A stretch of DNA of 12,041 nucleotides, from assembly GCA_002717285.1 (NCBI GenBank), contig PBDF01000008.1, positions 92,277 to 104,317 on the forward strand, in the 5' to 3' direction. Under the pieces are notes generated by a model, which worked only from the letters and a program-made list of their open reading frames with translations, was not told the origin of the DNA and searched no databases. This document shows positions 7,801 to 12,041 of this stretch, piece after piece (position 1 is the first letter of the stretch; every line of letters starts with the position of its first letter). This DNA comes from Magnetovibrio sp. Its GTDB lineage: Bacteria; Pseudomonadota; Alphaproteobacteria; Rhodospirillales_A; JABHCV01. The position numbers and the translations under genes are program-made.

Positions 7801-8568
7801 ATGACTGAAAATGAAGTATTGCACAGCAGTCCAATTAATCCGCTGGTTGTTATCCCAGCAAGGATGTCATCAACAAGGCTTCCGGGAAAGCCTCTTGCTG
7901 ACATAAATGGTATACCCATGATTGTGCAGGTCTGGCGACGTGCAATTGAAGCAGATGTTGGGCCCGTGGTTGTAGCTTGCGCCGAACAGGAAATTTATGA
8001 TGCCATAAGTGACGTGGGTGGGGCCGCAGTTTTGACAAATCCCAATCATCCCTCTGGCTCTGACAGGGTGTATGAAGCTCTCTGTGCTTATGATACTGGT
8101 GCCGACTTTGATGTTATAATTAATATTCAAGGAGATTTACCAACAATTGAGCCTAGTGCTGTACGTGCAGTTCTTCAGCCGCTGGTTGATATTGAAGTAG
8201 ATATTGCAACTTTAGTTTGTGAAATCACAGATGAAACAGAAAAAAATAATCCAAATGTGGTTAAGGCGGTGGTATCATTCCCTCATAACACAAAAATTGG
8301 CCGTGCCTTATATTTTTCCCGACAGCGTGTCCCATCGGGGGAAGGCCCATTATTTCAGCACATTGGGCTCTACGCTTTCCGTTATGAAGGACTTAGACGT
8401 TTTATTGGTCTCAAGCCGGTGCCACTAGAACGCCAGGAAAGGTTGGAACAACTGCGAGCCATAGAAGCTGGTATGCGTATAGATGTGGCACTCGTTGACA
8501 CTGTGCCACTTGGTGTCGATACTTCAGATGACCTTGAGCGAGCGCGTCAGATTCTTTCGAAAATATGA
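7801..8568 (+). CDS. kdsB: 3-deoxy-manno-octulosonate cytidylyltransferase (CMP-KDO synthetase)
   Basis: KdsB activates KDO with CTP to CMP-KDO in the cytoplasm for the inner core of lipopolysaccharide, so the organism should make a KDO-containing outer membrane. The 255-residue protein has the nucleotide-binding start VVIPARMSSTRLPGKPLADI at 16-35, HPSGSDRVYEA at 83-93, the Mg-binding NIQGDLPTI at 108-116 (the LPTI ending is the alphaproteobacterial form of QGDEPLI), YFSRQRVP, QHIGLYAFR, ERLEQLRAIEAGM and GVDTSDDLERAR. All key segments are intact. The ATG at 7801 gives about a dozen residues more than many KdsB proteins and has no clear Shine-Dalgarno, so the true start is somewhat uncertain. 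The neighbouring pheA follows after 18 nt. I could not pick out a convincing promoter in the 120 bp upstream. Confidence 0.95.
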   Translation: MTENEVLHSSPINPLVVIPARMSSTRLPGKPLADINGIPMIVQVWRRAIEADVGPVVVACAEQEIYDAISDVGGAAVLTNPNHPSGSDRVYEALCAYDTGADFDVIINIQGDLPTIEPSAVRAVLQPLVDIEVDIATLVCEITDETEKNNPNVVKAVVSFPHNTKIGRALYFSRQRVPSGEGPLFQHIGLYAFRYEGLRRFIGLKPVPLERQERLEQLRAIEAGMRIDVALVDTVPLGVDTSDDLERARQILSKI

Positions 8569-8586
8569 TGATTAAGGGCTGATAAT

Positions 8587-9441
8587 ATGACTGCTTCAAA
8601 TAAAAATATTGCTTTTCAAGGGGCACCTGGAGCCTACTCAGACTTGGCTTGCCGGAGTGTACGCCCTGAAATGGAGTCTCTTCCCTGCCATACTTTCGAG
8701 GATACCTTCGCCGCTGTTCATGAAGGACGGGCCAAACTTGCAATGATACCAATTGATAATTCTGTTGCGGGTAGGGTTGCGGATATTCATCATTTGCTAC
8801 CTGAGTCAAATTTACATATCATTGGAGAGTATTTTCAGAGGGTAGATCACCACCTGCTGGCTATTCCAGGAACAAAAATTCAAGATTTGACCCATGTCCA
8901 TTCCCATCCACATGCGTTGCCACAGTGTCGCAATGTGATACGTGAGCTTGGCCTTGAGCCAGTAGTTTATGCTGATACTGCCGCTGGGGCAAAAATGGTT
9001 TCTGAAAAACTAGACCATTCCCAAGCAGCAATCGCCTCAGAGTTGGCAGGAAAAATTTATGGTCTTGAGTCTCTGCGTGCAAATATTGAAGATGCAGAAC
9101 ATAATACAACACGGTTTTTATTAATGTCTCAAGAAAATAATTTTCCGGAACTTGATGAAAGTGATTGGGTTACTAGCTTTATTTTTAAAATACGTAATGT
9201 GCCCGCAGCCTTGTATAAGGCAATGGGTGGCTTTGCTACTAACGGCGTAAATATGACCAAATTGGAGAGTTACATGGTCGATGGGAATTTTTATGCTGTT
9301 CAGTTTTATGCTGAAATTGAAGGCCATTTGGATGAAAAAAGTGTTCAGTTGGCAATGGAAGAGCTTAATTTCTTTAGCACTTGGGTAAAAATTTTGGGTG
9401 TTTTTCAGGCAGATACTTTTAGGCAGCTTCAAAAAGACTAG
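8587..9441 (+). CDS. pheA: Monofunctional prephenate dehydratase
   Basis: This enzyme turns prephenate into phenylpyruvate, the committed step to phenylalanine. It has 284 residues and lacks a chorismate mutase domain. The catalytic domain shows AFQGAPGAYSDLA at 9-21, PIDNSVAGRV at 55-64, HSHPHALPQC at 105-114, and the catalytic Thr-Arg-Phe at 175-177 (NTTRFLLM). The C-terminal ACT regulatory domain begins near 195 with KIRNVPAALYKAMGGFATNG and TKLESYM. In E. coli PheA the corresponding GALV and ESRP motifs bind phenylalanine; here they read AALY and ESYM, a form I recall from alphaproteobacterial enzymes, so feedback may differ. The start ATG has AAGGG at 8574-8578 with 8 nt spacing. It lies 18 nt after kdsB, forming an operon. 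Its stop overlaps that of nudC. Confidence 0.95.
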   Translation: MTASNKNIAFQGAPGAYSDLACRSVRPEMESLPCHTFEDTFAAVHEGRAKLAMIPIDNSVAGRVADIHHLLPESNLHIIGEYFQRVDHHLLAIPGTKIQDLTHVHSHPHALPQCRNVIRELGLEPVVYADTAAGAKMVSEKLDHSQAAIASELAGKIYGLESLRANIEDAEHNTTRFLLMSQENNFPELDESDWVTSFIFKIRNVPAALYKAMGGFATNGVNMTKLESYMVDGNFYAVQFYAEIEGHLDEKSVQLAMEELNFFSTWVKILGVFQADTFRQLQKD

Positions 9442-10379
9442 TTGTCATTTAGCCAGTCATTGATTAGCCAGAATGCAATTGAGTCCCTGCGGGGTAATTG
9501 TAAACCAGAAGATTCAGCATTCTTTACGACACTTTTTGGAAACCAACGCGCATCCTCAAGTTCATTGGTATCTATATTGATTTTAGTTGTTGTTGCTCGG
9601 GCTCTAAATCCCAACATTAGTGAAGATGGAAAGGGCCATGGTTGAGAAGCTCTATACTTTATATTATCAACACTAATGCCAGTTTCTTCATAGACCTCTC
9701 TTGCAACGGCTTGTTCTAAGCTCTCACCTTGATCCACAAAACCGGCAAGTGACGAGTACATACCTTTCCTAAAATTGTGGCCACGTCCCATAAGGCACGC
9801 CCCTCCATCAGGCCCAGGTCTGGTTACAAGCATGATTACTGCAGGGTCCATTCTTGGGTAATGCTCACGTCCACAATCGTGATTGGTGCATAGACGTAAA
9901 CGTCCTCCTTGTACAGATACGCTGGATGACCCACAGTTGCTACAAAAACGATTGTTGTAGTGCCAGAACATCAACCCGCGAGCAAGGGCTAGTAACGATC
10001 CTTCACGTTTGTCCATGAGCATACCAACCTGTCGTAATTCAATAAACTTGGCCTGACCCATAAAGGCAGCTAGAGAGGGAAGCGGACATTTAGAGAGGTC
10101 AATTGCAAAGTACGCACTGTTATTGTCGTCGCTGATATTGATACTATCCAATCCCAGAAATACAATTTCGTTGGAAATTTCAAGTAATGCGTGGGCATGG
10201 TTGCCTGTGAATATTACAGCTGTTGGGTTGTTGTGATCCAATACTAGGTTTTGATTTTTCCACACTGGAACGATGCGAGTATTTCGATTAAGTAGGCGTG
10301 CATTGAACCAACTATCATCAGTCAAATATCCTGGTGGCCTAAACAAGTCTGTCTTTGAGTAATACAATAAATCTAACAT
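9438..10379 (-). CDS. nudC: NudC NADH pyrophosphatase / NAD-cap removing Nudix hydrolase
   Basis: NudC splits NAD(H) into NMN(H) and AMP and, in E. coli, removes NAD caps from RNA 5' ends. This 313-residue protein is longer than E. coli NudC (about 257) because of its N-terminal domain, as is common in alphaproteobacteria. A four-cysteine zinc ribbon has Cys146, Cys149, Cys164 and Cys169. The Nudix box spans 213-235 (G-F-V-D-Q-G-E ... REVYEETGI) and fits the GX5EX7REUXEEXGU pattern exactly. SQPWPFPSS at 245-253 is the hallmark that separates NudC from other Nudix enzymes. The ATG at 10379 has no good Shine-Dalgarno. The gene converges on pheA, the two stop codons sharing the four bases CTAG. 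All active-site residues are present. Confidence 0.95.
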   Translation of the reverse strand: MLDLLYYSKTDLFRPPGYLTDDSWFNARLLNRNTRIVPVWKNQNLVLDHNNPTAVIFTGNHAHALLEISNEIVFLGLDSINISDDNNSAYFAIDLSKCPLPSLAAFMGQAKFIELRQVGMLMDKREGSLLALARGLMFWHYNNRFCSNCGSSSVSVQGGRLRLCTNHDCGREHYPRMDPAVIMLVTRPGPDGGACLMGRGHNFRKGMYSSLAGFVDQGESLEQAVAREVYEETGISVDNIKYRASQPWPFPSSLMLGFRARATTTKINIDTNELEDARWFPKSVVKNAESSGLQLPRRDSIAFWLINDWLNDN

Positions 10380-10502
10380 ACAAGTGGTCTAAATAATAAC
10401 GGCTTTATTTCATAAGAAGTTGAAGATTAGGAAAAGAACCAATAGCAAATTTTAACGAGTTTAACTTTTTAAAAACATTTTTGCACCACATATAGTATTG
10501 AG

Positions 10503-10522
10503 ATATGTGTATTTATACATAT
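10503..10522. repeat. 20-bp near-perfect inverted repeat over the -35 region
   Basis: Arms ATATGTGTA and TATACATAT are separated by two T bases and differ from perfect symmetry at one pair. The repeat covers about the -40 to -20 region of the candidate promoter of the lipoprotein gene, a typical place for a repressor or activator site. No specific regulator was recognised. Confidence 0.4.
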
Positions 10523-10527
10523 TATGT

Positions 10528-10536
10528 TGATATAAT
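10528..10536 (+). promoter_or_regulatory. Candidate extended -10 promoter of the lipoprotein gene
   Basis: TATAAT at 10531-10536 is a perfect -10 hexamer with an upstream TG (TGA-TATAAT), the extended -10 form, which needs little -35 sequence. The bases 17 nt upstream (10508-10513) match TTGACA poorly. Transcription would start near 10543 and give a leader of about 80 nt. The inverted repeat at 10503-10522 lies directly upstream. Confidence 0.5.
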
Positions 10537-10621
10537 TGCCTGAGTTGATAGTTTTGGGTGATAGGCACTGCGCAATTTCAAGTTTTTTGAGGGTGCGCTA
10601 ACGGGGAAATGATTTTTACGT

Positions 10622-11785
10622 ATGCTGGCTTTCCGGCCATCTGCACTTGCTCTTGTTTTGCTCGCCTTGTCTTCGTGTGCGTATGCACCAGGTAGCAAAG
10701 GGTTCCCTTGGGACATTAATTTCTCGGGTTTTGTGTGCAATCAGAATCCAACTCAATTTATAGAGGGTGTTGACTGGAGCCAAGCCAAAACGATAGATCT
10801 TAGGATACGTCAGGGTCATTTTTCCCCCACTTATTTTAGTTTATACGTTGGTCAACCCTATCTTTTAAATATTGAAAATGCTGACGATGTTGATCATACA
10901 TTCATGGCGTTTGACTTTTTCCGTGCTATTGCTGTTGCGGGTGTAGGTACTCAAGGGGCTGATTTTAAAGAAATTAAGTGTTTGGCCGGAGTTACTGTTC
11001 CACCACAGACGAAGACTTCACTACGTCTCGTCCCAATTAGAGACGGCACCTATGAATTTGATGATGAATCTATCATAAATTCTTTGGCAATGACAGGTGG
11101 CAGCGGGGGTTTTGTTTCCATAGAACCTCCCAGAAGGAACTTGAAAAGTTCACTTGAGCACTCGGCTTTGATTAATTATGAACGTGTTTTTTCTCAGAGG
11201 GAGCAAATTAAATTAAATGGATTAGATAGTAGCATTAATTCTAGTTATACTCCGAACTCTTCTTCTAAAAAGCCTTCTGCAGATAAAAACACTCCTCAAT
11301 TCAAACCACCGTCTAAACCGTCTAAGGATGTAAAAAATAAACGATCAACAGATTTAAATTCTTCTACTAGAAAGCCATCTAAAAAACCAGAGAGTCTTGA
11401 CGATGAAAAGCCTTCTAAGTCATCACAAACTAAAACTAATTTTGTGGCACCAGAAATTCCTCAACCGAAAAAGAGTTCGAGTGAGAAGCGAGATAACTAC
11501 GTGCGTGATCAAACACAAGATGTTTCGACTGATTTAGAAGGTGGAATAGGTGCAAAAAAGACCTTTGAGACAGTACCCGAAGTTGAAAAAGCTTCCATAG
11601 ACCCTGTTAAGAATAAAGATGTTTTAAAGTCTAAACTTCCCCAGGCTAAGCCAGCAGAGGATCATTTTTTTGAGGGTCCTTCTGCGGATATTTTTTCGGA
11701 TCCTCCAGATAGTGTTGGAATTCGGACAGACACAAAAAATAATAGTGGTGATTCTGGAGAAGATAAGAACGATAGTTCGAGCTAA
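10622..11785 (+). CDS. Lipoprotein with cupredoxin-like domain and long disordered charged tail
   Basis: I do not recognise a named gene. The 387-residue product starts with a lipoprotein signal peptide: hydrophobic 8-16 and lipobox LSSC with Cys19, so it should be a lipid-anchored envelope protein. Residues about 52-168 look like a cupredoxin fold: LYVGQPYLLNIENADDVDHTFMAFDF at 74-99 (seen in parts, with His92 where copper proteins have a ligand), VTVPPQTKTSLRLVP at 124-138 and GTYEFDDES at 142-150. The usual ligand loop C-x-x-P-G-H-x(3-4)-M after GTYEF is replaced by DDESIINSLAMTGG, so normal type 1 copper binding is unlikely. Cys39 and Cys120 might form a disulfide. From about 170 the protein is disordered, rich in Ser, Lys and Pro, with four KPS motifs (217, 232, 251, 263), then acidic at the end. 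Start: the only in-frame ATG after a TGA at 10610; GGGG lies at 10603-10606, rather far away. Confidence 0.75.
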   Translation: MLAFRPSALALVLLALSSCAYAPGSKGFPWDINFSGFVCNQNPTQFIEGVDWSQAKTIDLRIRQGHFSPTYFSLYVGQPYLLNIENADDVDHTFMAFDFFRAIAVAGVGTQGADFKEIKCLAGVTVPPQTKTSLRLVPIRDGTYEFDDESIINSLAMTGGSGGFVSIEPPRRNLKSSLEHSALINYERVFSQREQIKLNGLDSSINSSYTPNSSSKKPSADKNTPQFKPPSKPSKDVKNKRSTDLNSSTRKPSKKPESLDDEKPSKSSQTKTNFVAPEIPQPKKSSSEKRDNYVRDQTQDVSTDLEGGIGAKKTFETVPEVEKASIDPVKNKDVLKSKLPQAKPAEDHFFEGPSADIFSDPPDSVGIRTDTKNNSGDSGEDKNDSSS

Positions 11786-11794
11786 AAATTTTTT

Positions 11795-11824
11795 TAAGTT
11801 GGTTTTTTCCCCGTTGCCAACTTA
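11795..11824 (+). terminator. Hairpin after the lipoprotein gene, weak terminator candidate
   Basis: TAAGTTGG (11795-11802) and CCAACTTA (11817-11824) form a perfect 8-bp stem with a 14-nt loop, 10 nt after the lipoprotein stop. No clear T tract follows on either strand (the T run lies before the stem on the plus strand), so it is not a standard intrinsic terminator. It may instead stabilise the 3' end. Confidence 0.35.
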
Positions 11825-11831
11825 GAATTTA

Positions 11832-11862
11832 TTGACGGACCCTTCCGGTGAACTGCTATAGT
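11832..11862 (+). promoter_or_regulatory. Promoter of the SRP RNA gene
   Basis: TTGACG at 11832-11837 stands ahead of the -10 region GCTATAGT (11855-11862); taking CTATAG (11856-11861) as the hexamer, the spacer is 18 nt. The predicted start near 11868 falls on the 5' end of the folded SRP RNA, which supports the call. Confidence 0.7.
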
Positions 11863-11868
11863 ACACGC

Positions 11869-11964
11869 GGAAGATCGGTGTTGGGCGAACTGTTCGTGAA
11901 CCCGGTCAGGTCCGGAAGGAAGCAGCCGTAACGAGTTCGCCACGGGTCGCGAGTCCAGTCTTCC
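11869..11964 (+). ncRNA. ffs: Signal recognition particle RNA (4.5S type, bacterial small SRP RNA)
   Basis: This RNA binds Ffh and directs ribosomes making membrane proteins to FtsY at the inner membrane. The apical core GGTCAGGTCCGGAAGGAAGC and the following AGCC at 11904-11927 is the same as in E. coli 4.5S RNA and contains the GGAA tetraloop plus the symmetric and asymmetric loops that Ffh recognises. The ends pair as GGAAGA (11869-11874) with TCTTCC (11959-11964), and GGCGAAC (11884-11890) pairs with GTTCGCC (11935-11941), giving one long hairpin of about 96 nt. A T-rich run follows at 11966-11971 and may end transcription. The gene has its own promoter and lies just upstream of a probable dnaX, the usual alphaproteobacterial place. 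Ends are good to a few bases. Confidence 0.95.
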
Positions 11965-12018
11965 ACTTTTTCTTGAGGGTTTGAGCCCGAACGCGACCGC
12001 GAGCGTCTCCAGACGATT

Positions 12019-12041
12019 ATGAGCGACAGTTCCAACTCCAC
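12019..12041 (+). CDS. dnaX: Probable start of dnaX (DNA polymerase III gamma/tau), 5' end only
   Basis: Only seven full codons are inside the window, reading MSDSSNS. The call rests on context: in alphaproteobacteria the SRP RNA gene commonly lies directly upstream of dnaX, and short MSD-type starts are usual there. The frame upstream of this ATG is open back to a TGA at 11974-11976 but has no ATG, GTG or TTG, so this is the first possible start. No clear Shine-Dalgarno sequence precedes it; a small hairpin CGTC-TCCA-GACG (12004-12015) ends 3 nt before the ATG. The product cannot be confirmed from the bases shown. Confidence 0.5.

Noticed and set aside
10481..10496. TTGCAC and TATAGT near the lipoprotein gene as a promoter
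   Set aside because: The hexamers are only 4 nt apart, far too close for sigma70; the extended -10 at 10528-10536 fits better.
11856..12041. Minus-strand open frame covering the right edge
   Set aside because: It runs antisense through the SRP RNA and its promoter; the RNA call is far stronger.

Overview
The window is visibly AT-rich DNA, most likely from a low-GC alphaproteobacterium. The grounds are gene order and sequence style: adjacent kdsB and pheA with a divergent membrane-anchored cytochrome c (CycM type, here only a wreck), a HisN-type histidinol phosphatase, alphaproteobacterial forms of KdsB and PheA, and an SRP RNA gene directly in front of what looks like dnaX. The genus cannot be told from the sequence alone. 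No mobile element, CRISPR array, tRNA or integrase is visible.

Left part (1-6160, minus strand): a complete yejA-yejB-yejE-yejF operon for a peptide ABC importer (substrate-binding protein, two permeases, fused double ATPase). Its genes are packed with 3- and 5-nt gaps and a 4-nt overlap. After a 17-nt gap it runs into a GhrA-like glyoxylate/hydroxypyruvate reductase that leaves the window. yejA starts at TTG behind a clear Shine-Dalgarno sequence, and a plausible promoter lies just upstream. Bases 6161-6441 hold no convincing gene.

Middle (6442-9441): a minus-strand hisN-like gene is preceded by the remains of a CycM-like cytochrome c gene (7209-7677). The remnant keeps a CxxCH haem motif, the methionine-ligand region and the C-terminus, but they lie in shifting frames with stops and an apparent internal loss. 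Divergent from it, kdsB (CMP-KDO synthesis for lipopolysaccharide) and pheA (phenylalanine synthesis) form a two-gene operon.

Right part (9438-12041): nudC (NAD(H)/NAD-RNA pyrophosphatase) converges on pheA, the two stop codons sharing a CTAG. Divergent from nudC, behind an extended -10 promoter that carries a palindrome over its -35 region, is a lipoprotein with a cupredoxin-like fold that lacks the usual copper loop and has a long charged disordered tail. The window closes with its own-promoter SRP RNA gene (ffs) and the first codons of probable dnaX.

Most of the window is housekeeping. The parts most worth a second look are the cytochrome c pseudogene and the lipoprotein; I see no multi-gene system that looks new.
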